Part shown: positions 37,708 to 45,435 of the stretch, in pieces
How positions within the stretch are numbered: the stretch's first letter is position 1
Layout: each line of letters starts with the position of its first letter
Source: Litchfieldia salsa
GTDB taxonomy: Bacteria; Bacillota; Bacilli; Bacillales; Bacillaceae_L
Length of the DNA stretch: 64,000 nucleotides
Reading direction: 5' to 3'
NCBI RefSeq assembly: GCF_900104555.1
Contig: NZ_FNJU01000003.1
Span: forward strand, 62,001-126,000
The notes under the pieces: generated by a model
Seen by the model: the letters and a program-made list of their open reading frames with translations, nothing else
Told to the model about the DNA's origin: nothing
The model's database searches: none
Position numbers and translations under genes: made by a program

Positions 37708-38151
37708 ATGATTCACTCACTCGTTTATTATATCAAAACAGGATCTTCTCATGAGCCATTTTATGAATATAAAAAGGGGGCTATCAATGAAGATGAAATC
37801 TATGCAAGACAGCTCTGTGAATATTTCATAAAAGATGGCAAAGAATATGAGCTTTACTCGAATGAAATGAAAAGTAGTGACGAGGTCTTAATCATTCAAG
37901 AGAAAGGGATTGTAGAAACTTTCTCTGATGAAAAAACCTACAATGCTGGTATTCATTTAGAAGTCCGCCAATTTAAGAATATAGGGGAAATGTCATTGTT
38001 ACATACCTTTCATTTAAACACTCATTGGGAAGTAATGAGATATCTATTAAAAGATATCATTGATATTCCAGGACTGCGACAAATGGTTAGAGATTCAGCG
38101 GAAATTGATGAGGACCGTAGATGCTATGTGATATATGTGACGGATATATAA
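37708..38151 (+). CDS. Conserved hypothetical protein near the GspS-like cluster
   Basis: 147 aa, ATG after TTAGGAGGAAG. Soluble, with HSLVYYIKTGSSHEPFYEYK at the N terminus and DEDRRCYVIYVTDI at the end. No family is recognised. It is divergent from the GspS-like gene and convergent with the DUF350 gene; the cluster context is the only hint of role. Confidence 0.7.
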   Translation: MIHSLVYYIKTGSSHEPFYEYKKGAINEDEIYARQLCEYFIKDGKEYELYSNEMKSSDEVLIIQEKGIVETFSDEKTYNAGIHLEVRQFKNIGEMSLLHTFHLNTHWEVMRYLLKDIIDIPGLRQMVRDSAEIDEDRRCYVIYVTDI

Positions 38152-38169
38152 CCTTTTAAAATAGTGCAA

Positions 38170-38216
38170 AGCCCCGGTATATTCTTAATAAACCATTTTT
38201 TAAAAATACAGGGGCT
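38170..38216. terminator. Hairpin between convergent genes
   Basis: AGCCCC / GGGGCT arms extended by GTAT / ATAC, with an A/T-rich 25-base loop containing TTTTTT. Works in either direction. Confidence 0.55.
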
Positions 38217-38228
38217 ATAGTTATTCTG

Positions 38229-38627
38229 TTAATAAGTTAAGCAAGCTGATACAATCCAGCCAATTGATAATGATAGTAACAGTAATAAAATACCCACTGC
38301 TTTATTATCCTTTTCAATAGCTTCTGAAATGTTAAAACGAAAAGTTATAAGTTCTGCTCCAATAAAGAATACAAGTTGTGCAAGTAAACCAACGAATCCC
38401 CAGATAACCATATCTAGTAGTGACACAGAATGTGTGATTGCAGAACCAATAACAAATGCAATACCAAAGAGTTTGCCTCCGAAAGAAAGTGCTGCAGCTT
38501 GATTTCCCTTTGCGATTAGCTGAAATTCTTTATGACGCGTAACCAGTGTAATCACCAGCATAGCCACAATAAATACACCGAACGCAGTTAGAGCGTAAAT
38601 TGAAAAATTTCCTAACAATTCATACAT
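38229..38627 (-). CDS. DUF350 membrane protein (YjfL-like)
   Basis: 132 aa with four membrane helices arranged as two similar pairs (ALTAFGVFIVAMLVITLVTR; LFGIAFVIGSAITHSVSLLD; and two more), the DUF350 pattern. RHKEFQLIAKGNQAAALSFGG joins helix one and two. Function unknown. It belongs to the GspS-like/lipoprotein cluster and is the last gene of a three-gene minus-strand unit. Confidence 0.82.
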   Translation of the reverse strand: MYELLGNFSIYALTAFGVFIVAMLVITLVTRHKEFQLIAKGNQAAALSFGGKLFGIAFVIGSAITHSVSLLDMVIWGFVGLLAQLVFFIGAELITFRFNISEAIEKDNKAVGILLLLLSLSIGWIVSACLTY

Positions 38628-38663
38628 AAGACCAATTTCCTCCCGTCCATCTTCATACCTAAA

Positions 38664-39221
38664 TTATCCACCTGTTGTGCTTGATCCACTTCCAAAACCA
38701 CTACTTGTTTTACTGCTGTTTACTGTTGTTGAACTTGAACTAGAGCTACTTGAACTAGAACTACTAACTGAAGACTTATTTGTATTTGTAGTACTAGAAC
38801 TGTTTGAAGTTGCTGGTTTGTTTGTAGTGGTGTTCGTATTATTTTTTTGAGTTGTCGTATTATTTGAAACTGCTTGTTTAGTAGTATTATTAGTTGTGGT
38901 CCTTGGCTTTATTTTGTTATAAATCATATTTTTATCTTTATAATAAGTACCATTATAATAATAATGACCAAAGTAATCGGAATCATCATCTTCACAATAA
39001 AAGAACTCTGATTCGTCATAGTCCTCGTATTCCCAATTGTTACAATAGGGATCGTCAGGTTCAATATAAGTAGAAGTATTCATGTTACCTGAATTAGTGC
39101 TAGTATTTTGTCCGGGTGAAGTTTGGACTGTATAAGAGTCCATTCTTGGTCCACAAGCTGTTAGCCCTGAGAGCAGAGCAACAGCTGAAATGCCTGCCAT
39201 CATTTTTTTCGTTTTTTTCAA
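38664..39221 (-). CDS. Ser/Thr/Asn-rich lipoprotein
   Basis: 185 aa, TTG start with AAGGGAGA. Signal peptide with lipobox LTAC (Cys23). A mature core YCNNWEYEDYDESEFFYCED is acidic and resembles DUF1190 (YjfM/YgiB) proteins; then a low-complexity Thr/Asn/Ser tail, including a long Ser run and a Gly/Ser end (SGFGSGSSTTGG). The tail looks like a flexible wall-spanning stalk. It shares core and end with the next upstream gene, so the two are paralogues. Confidence 0.8.
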   Translation of the reverse strand: MKKTKKMMAGISAVALLSGLTACGPRMDSYTVQTSPGQNTSTNSGNMNTSTYIEPDDPYCNNWEYEDYDESEFFYCEDDDSDYFGHYYYNGTYYKDKNMIYNKIKPRTTTNNTTKQAVSNNTTTQKNNTNTTTNKPATSNSSSTTNTNKSSVSSSSSSSSSSSSTTVNSSKTSSGFGSGSSTTGG

Positions 39222-39273
39222 AGTGATCTCCCTTCCATTAATAATTGTGTGTAGAGATGAGGATTAAACGTAA

Positions 39274-39591
39274 TCAACCTCCACTAAAACTACTTCCACT
39301 GCCAAAGCCTTTACCACCCTTAAAGCTTGAGCTATTTTTATAGTTTTGATAAGAGGGACTTTTTAAAAGCGATGCTTTATTACTATAGTAACTTCCACCG
39401 TAAAAATAATGTCCGTAATATGATGAGGTTGTCTCATCACATTCATAAACGCCGTCATCATCATCCCATTCCCACTCATCACAGTTAGAATCATCGGGTA
39501 GGGCTGGAGTATTATTTTGACACCCGACAATACTTGCAATCATTGCTACTGATGTTACACCTGCAAGCAACTTTTTTGTCTTACTTTCCAA
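39274..39591 (-). CDS. Small acidic lipoprotein, paralogue of the preceding one
   Basis: 105 aa from TTG at 39591, preceded by AGGGGGATC. Lipobox VGC ends the signal peptide; then CDEWEWDDDDGVYECDE, a YYGHYFYGGSYYS segment and the end GFGSGSSFSGG. Both Cys-spaced core and end match the neighbour, without the Ser/Thr stalk. An upstream GTG (39606) would overlap the ribosome site and is rejected. First gene of the unit. Confidence 0.8.
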   Translation of the reverse strand: MESKTKKLLAGVTSVAMIASIVGCQNNTPALPDDSNCDEWEWDDDDGVYECDETTSSYYGHYFYGGSYYSNKASLLKSPSYQNYKNSSSFKGGKGFGSGSSFSGG

Positions 39592-39760
39592 GATGATCCC
39601 CCTCACAATTGGCTTCTTTCTTACTTACGAACATACTACCGTAAAGTTACATAAAAAGTAAAAAAGAGCATATCTTTACAATACCAATTTTTAATAGGCT
39701 AATCTAGTTAATTTTGGAAAGAATTTCTCGGAAATCTCAAAAGTAAGTGAACGCTCAATT

Positions 39761-39788
39761 GAAAAAAAAAAAGACCGCTATACCGGTC
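39761..39788 (-). terminator. Terminator for the minus-strand membrane protein gene
   Basis: On the minus strand GACCG / CGGTC arms are followed by about 11 T. It overlaps the stop codon. Confidence 0.75.
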
Positions 39789-40188
39789 GATTAGTTCGAT
39801 CTGTCCCTAGTCTAAATAATAAGATTGCAAGTAGAGTCGTTAATGGGGTCATTAACATTGTTTCGAGGGAAGATATTGATAGTAAATTGCCAATTGTATT
39901 AAGGACCATAATTCCAAACATGACCCATATGCAGACATTCACTGTTCGTCCAAATCTTCCTTTAAATAGATATCCAGCTTTTATAGCAATAATGATAATG
40001 AAAATGGTTTGTATCACAATTGATATAGTCTCAAGGGTAAGTAAATCAGCCTTACTATTTACTCGTCCACCCCATACAAAGTGATATGGCAAAATCTCTA
40101 GAAGGATCATTGCATGCATAAACAAAGCAAGTATATTAATAGTGAGGATGATATTGCTCGCAGATTTAACACTAATCAACTTTTGCAT
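39778..40188 (-). CDS. Four-helix membrane protein, unknown
   Basis: 136 aa with four hydrophobic segments (IILTINILALFMHAMILLEI; TISIVIQTIFIIIIAIKAGYL; VCIWVMFGIMVLNTIGNLL; MLMTPLTTLLAILLFRL). No family motif. ATG has AAGGAAG upstream. Monocistronic between the lipoprotein unit and the alcohol dehydrogenase-like gene, and shut off by its own terminator. Confidence 0.7.
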   Translation of the reverse strand: MQKLISVKSASNIILTINILALFMHAMILLEILPYHFVWGGRVNSKADLLTLETISIVIQTIFIIIIAIKAGYLFKGRFGRTVNVCIWVMFGIMVLNTIGNLLSISSLETMLMTPLTTLLAILLFRLGTDRTNRPV

Positions 40189-40218
40189 TTCCTACACTTC
40201 CTTTAAATTCTTCTATAC

Positions 40219-41187
40219 TCACACAGTGATAACAACTTTCCCTTGTGAATGCCCTTCACCAAAATAATGAAAAGCTGCTTGAACTTCACTAAGTTTATAA
40301 CATCTATCTATAACTGGTGTTACTTTTCCTGTTTCAATGAGATCTTTCATAATATAAAGATCGTTTTGGTTTGGTCTTTGTAAAAGGGTTCCAATATTCT
40401 GCTTTCCATTCATAGTTAGAAAAGGTCCTTGGATCAATGATTGAAGCAATTGAGACCCTGATCCCCCAACGTGAATAAAAGTACCATTATGGCTTAATAC
40501 ACGCTTATAAGCAGAAATAGAGTGTGATCCATTTACACCGAAAATCAGGTCATATCGTTTTGTGTTCTGGGTGAAATCTTCCTCTGTATAAACAACAACA
40601 TAATCTGCACCAATTGCTCGAGTAATTTCAGCATTTCTTTGACTACAAACTCCAGTTACCTCTGCGCCAAATGATTTTGCAATCTGAACAGCGAAAGTTC
40701 CTACACCTCCAGAGGCACCATTAATTAATACCTTTTGCCCTGGCTTAATCCTACCTTTATCCCGTAGACCTTGTAGTGCGGTAACTCCAGCCATTGGAAC
40801 AGCTGCTGCTTCTTCAAATGTAAGATTGGATGGTTTTGATGCTAATGCAGTTTCGGGAACAGAAACGTATTCGGCAAGACCACCCCAACCACAACCAGAA
40901 AGGTCACCGAACACTTCATCACCAGGTTGAAACTGCTTAACATCTTGACCTACAGCTTCAACTTGACCAGCTATGTCTCCTCCTGGGATGGAGTATTTTG
41001 GTTTAAGTAATCCAAAAGCTACACGGGCTAACAACGGTTCACCCTTTAAAAGAACCAAGTTACCAAAGTTCAAGGATGTTGCATGAATTTTTACCAAAAC
41101 TTGATTTTTTAAAGGAATTGGTTTGTCTACCTCCATTATTTCTAGAACATCAGGTGAACCGTATTTGTTAGTAACGATCGCTCTCAT
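40219..41187 (-). CDS. NAD(P)-dependent zinc-type alcohol dehydrogenase / quinone reductase-like
   Basis: 322 aa. MDR family: GroES-like start (VTNKYGSPDVLEIMEVDKPI), GDIAGQVEAVGQDVKQFQPGDEV near 70, Rossmann motif VLINGASGGVGTFAVQIAKSFGAEV near 145. No structural-zinc Cys cluster, so it is of the zinc-free quinone-reductase-like group. ATG at 41187 follows GGAGGGAGGG; earlier in-frame codons lack a site. Confidence 0.88.
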   Translation of the reverse strand: MRAIVTNKYGSPDVLEIMEVDKPIPLKNQVLVKIHATSLNFGNLVLLKGEPLLARVAFGLLKPKYSIPGGDIAGQVEAVGQDVKQFQPGDEVFGDLSGCGWGGLAEYVSVPETALASKPSNLTFEEAAAVPMAGVTALQGLRDKGRIKPGQKVLINGASGGVGTFAVQIAKSFGAEVTGVCSQRNAEITRAIGADYVVVYTEEDFTQNTKRYDLIFGVNGSHSISAYKRVLSHNGTFIHVGGSGSQLLQSLIQGPFLTMNGKQNIGTLLQRPNQNDLYIMKDLIETGKVTPVIDRCYKLSEVQAAFHYFGEGHSQGKVVITV

Positions 41188-41497
41188 TATTATCCCTCCC
41201 TCCACATTTTCTTTGCGTTCACTCAAACATAAATCGATAAAAGAATCAGATTAATACACAAAGCTTAATTGATTAGCTATGGAAGATTCTTACATGAAAA
41301 AGGGAAGTACCAAATAATAGTACGTAATTGGAGATGAAAAGATTCTAATGGTGGATAAATATTTTTTTGACCATAATTAAAATGTTTAAGTATTATAAAA
41401 TTTTTCGTCCACTGATATGGGTTTGGGAATTTAGCATTTAACCCTCTGACAAAAGTAAAGTCATCTTTATTTGAACAATAGTTGGCTAATGAAAAAT
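41188..41497. other. Intergenic region with a possible gene remnant
   Basis: 310 bp. On the minus strand a frame of about 70 codons without a start is open (41280-41500), rich in Phe, Tyr and Asn. It could be a decayed gene end or chance in AT-rich DNA; I do not call it. No repeat or clear terminator. Confidence 0.3.
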
Positions 41498-42268
41498 CTA
41501 TTCTTTTGTTGCAACCACTCGAATTCTTTTATAATCCGCAATCCAATTACCATCAACAAACATACAGTCTTTTAAGTGATTTTCTACATTGTTAATCATT
41601 CTTTCTTTTGTTTCAGATGATACATCTTCAAACATACTTCCGGCAAACATTTCAATCCAATTTTTTAAACCTTGTTCACCCTTCAATGGAGTGGGGCGAT
41701 CGAAATGATGAGCGAGTGTCACTTCGAAACCTACTTCTTCCATTAGGGTTGAATACTCACCTATACTTGGAAAATACCAAGGGAAAAGTTCTTTTCTGAA
41801 TTGTATTCCTTCACTTCTAAATTGAGTCATGATAGCATCGGTTATTTGCTGTACATTTCCTTTCCCACCTAACTCTGCAACAAATCTACCTCCGGAAGCT
41901 AAGCCATGATAGATACATTGTAACGCTAGCTTCGGAGACTTTACCCAGTGAAGTGAAGCGTTTGAAAAAACAGCATCAAATTCCTCTTTGTAATTTAAAT
42001 CGAGAACATCGATAACCTTAAATTCTATGTTGGGATATTTGGCACTTGCTTGACAGACCATATTTTCTGACTTGTCAATGCCTACTACATGAACGTGAAG
42101 CTGATGAAGTCTATTTGCTAAATCCCCTGTTCCACATCCAATATCAAGAATCTTTTCATCTTTCTTTGGATTCAATAAGTTTACTAAGTCATTTCCAAAC
42201 TCAGAAACAAACGAGTGCATTCCATCATATAAATTAGCATTCCAACCATCTTTCTCTTTTTGATACAT
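41498..42268 (-). CDS. Class I SAM-dependent methyltransferase
   Basis: 256 aa. Motif I ILDIGCGTGDLANRLH near residue 40 and the ASLHWVKSPKLAL segment near 105 resemble trans-aconitate 2-methyltransferase-like enzymes. ATG follows AAGGAGAAA. It is divergent from a LysR regulator across a 132-bp gap, the usual layout of a LysR-controlled target; that control is inferred. Confidence 0.85.
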   Translation of the reverse strand: MYQKEKDGWNANLYDGMHSFVSEFGNDLVNLLNPKKDEKILDIGCGTGDLANRLHQLHVHVVGIDKSENMVCQASAKYPNIEFKVIDVLDLNYKEEFDAVFSNASLHWVKSPKLALQCIYHGLASGGRFVAELGGKGNVQQITDAIMTQFRSEGIQFRKELFPWYFPSIGEYSTLMEEVGFEVTLAHHFDRPTPLKGEQGLKNWIEMFAGSMFEDVSSETKERMINNVENHLKDCMFVDGNWIADYKRIRVVATKE

Positions 42269-42400
42269 GTTTGTTTTCTCCTTGTCTATAAAATTTATTA
42301 ATATAGATGTTTAATTGAATTATATGGGAGAGTGTATATAATTAATATTAACAAAAAAGGAAATTTTTGATAACGAATAGTTATTAGCAGGAGGGGTAGT

Positions 42401-43276
42401 TTGGATATAAGGTGGCTTAAAACATTTATCATTGCTTCTAAATATGAAAATTTCCGTAAAACCTCAGAAGATCTCTATTTAACTCAACCAGCTATTACAA
42501 AGCATATTAAACGACTTGAGGAACATCTTAATATTCAGCTATTTGAAAGGAAAGGGAAAACAGTTACTCTTACTGATGCAGGGTTTAAATTCCTTCCACA
42601 TGCTAGAGAAATCATATCAAAGTATGAACATGGAATTGACAGTTTTGAATCATGGAAACAGGGATATGAACGCAAATTAGTGATTGCAGCAGCACCTCAA
42701 ATAGCTTCATCATTTCTTCCATCATTATTAAGAAGCTTTATTGATAATCATCCTGATATTGAAGTGATTATCAATGTACTTAATTCTTTTGAAATGGGAG
42801 ATGAAATTAGTGCTGGAAAAGCTGATTTAGGACTAACTAGACTACAACCATTACAACCAGATTTAAGCATAGACATTATTCATGAAGAGCCTGTCATCTT
42901 TGTTGGACCAAATGGTTATATAGAATCTACGAAACTAGTTGAGGAGGTCGTTTTATCACAATTTAGATTAATCACATATAATCATCCAGCATATTGGGAT
43001 GAGCTATTACATGAGATAAAGACTTATTATCCAAGGGTTCAAACAATGGCCGTTAACCAAGTAGAAGTGACTAAAAAATTTATTGAGAAAGGTCTGGGTG
43101 TTTCGTATTTACCTCTTACAATGGTAAAAGAAGATATTGAAAAGAAAAGACTAGTACAGATTCATTCAGAAAAGATTAAAATGCCTATATCTGTTACTTA
43201 TTTATTAACAAAAGTGGAAACAAGTGAAGTTAGAACATTTACCAAGTTTTTAAAAGAAGCAATAAAAGACATATAG
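42401..43276 (+). CDS. LysR-family transcriptional regulator
   Basis: 291 aa, TTG after GGAGGGG. Winged HTH at residues 1-60 (IRWLKTFIIASKYENFRKTS; LYLTQPAITKHIKRLEEHLN), then a periplasmic-binding-like effector domain. Most similar in style to CysL/CitR-type regulators of bacilli. The inducer is unknown. Likely target: the divergent methyltransferase gene. Confidence 0.88.
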   Translation: MDIRWLKTFIIASKYENFRKTSEDLYLTQPAITKHIKRLEEHLNIQLFERKGKTVTLTDAGFKFLPHAREIISKYEHGIDSFESWKQGYERKLVIAAAPQIASSFLPSLLRSFIDNHPDIEVIINVLNSFEMGDEISAGKADLGLTRLQPLQPDLSIDIIHEEPVIFVGPNGYIESTKLVEEVVLSQFRLITYNHPAYWDELLHEIKTYYPRVQTMAVNQVEVTKKFIEKGLGVSYLPLTMVKEDIEKKRLVQIHSEKIKMPISVTYLLTKVETSEVRTFTKFLKEAIKDI

Positions 43277-43328
43277 AGCAAGAGGATAAAGATAAGTTAG
43301 TTGATTGAATTAATAAGGTAGTGTAGGA

Positions 43329-43664
43329 GTGATTTATATATTTACTGTCATTATTTTGTTTTTACTTGCAGGGATTGCTGAAATTGGTGGAGGATATTTG
43401 ATCTGGTTATGGTTAAGAGAAGGGAAGCCATATTATTGGGGAATAGCAGGTGGAATCTCCTTAGCTTTATATGGAATCATTGCTACTTTTCAATCATTTC
43501 CGTCATTTGGACGAGTATATGCGGCTTATGGTGGTGTTTTTGTTATACTATCCGTTTTATGGGGATGGGGAATCGATAAGAAGACACCTGATTTATATGA
43601 TTGGATTGGTGCAAGTATCTGTATTATTGGTGTTTCAGTAATGCTGTTTGCACCACGTCAATAG
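43329..43664 (+). CDS. UPF0060 (YnfA) family membrane protein
   Basis: 111 aa with four helices. [20 protein letters not shown] near residue 15 and [21 protein letters not shown] near 60 are diagnostic of YnfA, a small-multidrug-resistance-like fold of unsettled function. The start is GTG at 43329; AAGGTAG lies eight bases before. Length is usual. Confidence 0.88.
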   Translation: MIYIFTVIILFLLAGIAEIGGGYLIWLWLREGKPYYWGIAGGISLALYGIIATFQSFPSFGRVYAAYGGVFVILSVLWGWGIDKKTPDLYDWIGASICIIGVSVMLFAPRQ

Positions 43665-43704
43665 AATATAAAGTGCAATAAAATTTTCTTAAGAGGTGAC
43701 ATAT

Positions 43705-44454
43705 TTGAATGAATTAGATTACAAGAAATTTTATGATAGAGTCGGGGCTTCAAATGGATGGAATTTTAGTCATTTAAGGTATGAGTCTGAAGGAGTAGAA
43801 TGGGACTTTTTTGATGAAGTATCTAAAAGATGTAAATCATCGGATCTTCTATTGGATATTGGTACAGGTGGAGGAGAGAAAATCATAAAAATTGCTTCTT
43901 CACTACTTTTCTCAATTGGAATAGATTTATCAACTACAATGATTAGTAAGGCTCAATCAAATAAGAAAAATGCTGATGTGTCAAATGTCCGCTTTTTTAA
44001 GATGGATTCCGACAAATTGCAATTTCCTCCTGGATTTTTTGACGTGATTTCATGCTGTCATGCCCCTTTTAGCTCAACTGAATTAGCAAGAGTATTAGGA
44101 GACGGAGGAACTTTTCTAACACAGCAGGTCAGTGAAGGAGATAAATTAAATCTAAAAGAAGCGTTTGGAAGAGGACAATCTTTTGAAATCTCTGATGGCG
44201 CATTAAAAGAGAAATATAGAAGAGAACTTGAAGCTGCAGGTTTTTCAATTATTCAAATAGTTGATTATGATGCACCAGAATATTATCAAAGACCCGAAGA
44301 TCTTATTTTTCTATTAAAGCATACCCCAATTATTCCTGACTTTGGAAACGAGGAGAGAGATTTTGATATTCTAAACAATTTCATAGAAGAAAATCGAAGT
44401 GAAAAAGGAATTTATACAAATTCTAAGCGGTTCATGATTATCGCTCAAACATAA
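43705..44454 (+). CDS. SAM-dependent methyltransferase
   Basis: 249 aa from TTG at 43705, with AAGAGGTGA five bases before. Motif I LLLDIGTGGGEKI near 50 and IGIDLSTTMISKAQ near 72. Related to rRNA/small-molecule methyltransferases of the Methyltransf_11/25 type. The upstream GTG at 43696 lies within the ribosome site. Substrate unknown. Confidence 0.82.
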   Translation: MNELDYKKFYDRVGASNGWNFSHLRYESEGVEWDFFDEVSKRCKSSDLLLDIGTGGGEKIIKIASSLLFSIGIDLSTTMISKAQSNKKNADVSNVRFFKMDSDKLQFPPGFFDVISCCHAPFSSTELARVLGDGGTFLTQQVSEGDKLNLKEAFGRGQSFEISDGALKEKYRRELEAAGFSIIQIVDYDAPEYYQRPEDLIFLLKHTPIIPDFGNEERDFDILNNFIEENRSEKGIYTNSKRFMIIAQT

Positions 44455-44576
44455 TCTTATGGATCATAGAGTCAGAGCGATATGAAACTATCTGTTGAAT
44501 TGTTTATCTTGTATTGTCATACTTTATATAACGAAGGTATATCAAAGAAATTTTATAAAGAAAGAAGTGATGTTTT

Positions 44577-44966
44577 TTGATAAAATATAAATGTCTACAC
44601 CATGTAAGTCTTACGATTACAGAATTGGAAAGAGCAAAGAAATTTTATAGGGAAGTTTTATGTTTGAAGGAAATAATTCGTCCCGGTTTTGGTTTTCCAG
44701 GCGCATGGTATGAGATTGAAGGACAACAACTGCATTTAATCGTCGATCCTTCATCACAAACCATTCGTCATGATAAAACCTTATCAAGCAGAGAAGGTCA
44801 CTTTGCACTTAGAGTTGAGAGTTTTGATGAAACGCTTGATTGGTTAAGAAAAAATGAGGTAGAAATTCTAGATAAACGAAACAGCAAAAGTGGTTTCGCC
44901 CAAATTTTCTGTGCTGATCCAGATGGGAATTTGATAGAACTAAATGTAGATCAAAAAGATTTATAA
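44577..44966 (+). CDS. VOC (glyoxalase/bleomycin-resistance) superfamily protein
   Basis: 129 aa, TTG start after AAAGAAGTGA. Two beta-alpha-beta-beta-beta units: LHHVSLTITELERAKKFYRE at the N terminus and HFALRVESFDETLDWLRKN near 80; metal-ligand-like His (LHHVS, LHLIV) and Glu (NLIELNV) are present. It could be a glyoxalase- or fosfomycin-like enzyme or a dioxygenase; not resolvable. Confidence 0.85.
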   Translation: MIKYKCLHHVSLTITELERAKKFYREVLCLKEIIRPGFGFPGAWYEIEGQQLHLIVDPSSQTIRHDKTLSSREGHFALRVESFDETLDWLRKNEVEILDKRNSKSGFAQIFCADPDGNLIELNVDQKDL

Positions 44967-45046
44967 TGCTACTTATAAACATTAGTGCAAGATTGAAAAC
45001 TTTTTGTAAAAGTATTGATTAGAAATAGAGGGTATTAAAACGTAAA

Positions 45047-45235
45047 ATGAAGACTTATATGCTTAAAACTAATTTTAATGGCTTTAAAAAAGGTACACAA
45101 TTCTATTTAGTTGCTGAATCTGAATTTATTGGGGTAAAGGACTTTGTGTTAAGGACGAAAGACTTAACAGTAAGGATTTCTATTAATGAAAAAGAGTTTA
45201 AACAAAATTTCACATTAATTGATAAGTTGGTTTAA
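45047..45235 (+). CDS. Small hypothetical protein
   Basis: 62 aa (MKTYMLKTNFNGFKKGTQFY...). Beta-rich, Lys/Phe-rich. The ribosome site is weak (GAGGG 15 bases upstream), but a terminator follows and composition is protein-like. KKGTQFYLVAES may be a small barrel strand pattern. Confidence 0.5.
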   Translation: MKTYMLKTNFNGFKKGTQFYLVAESEFIGVKDFVLRTKDLTVRISINEKEFKQNFTLIDKLV

Positions 45236-45267
45236 TACTTCTATCATGAACAATTCGATCTTCCTAG

Positions 45268-45298
45268 GCGTTAATTTTTAAGAATTGACGCTTTTTTT
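45268..45298 (+). terminator. Terminator after the small hypothetical gene
   Basis: GCGTTAATT / AATTGACGC arms, six-base loop, seven T. Confidence 0.85.
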
Positions 45299-45435
45299 GC
45301 GTTGCCCTAAATCTAATCAGTTAAGGAGATAGTGGGAGTATTTGGACTAAAAGACTTTCGCTACCAATACCCAAAAGTCAACCTGATAGAGTATAATACA
45401 TTTATAGTCTATTAAAATACGGGAGTGAAAATTTA

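Noticed and set aside
41280-41500. Minus-strand open frame of about 70 codons without a start
   Set aside because: No start, no recognised family, composition expected of AT-rich DNA; may be a remnant but cannot be supported.
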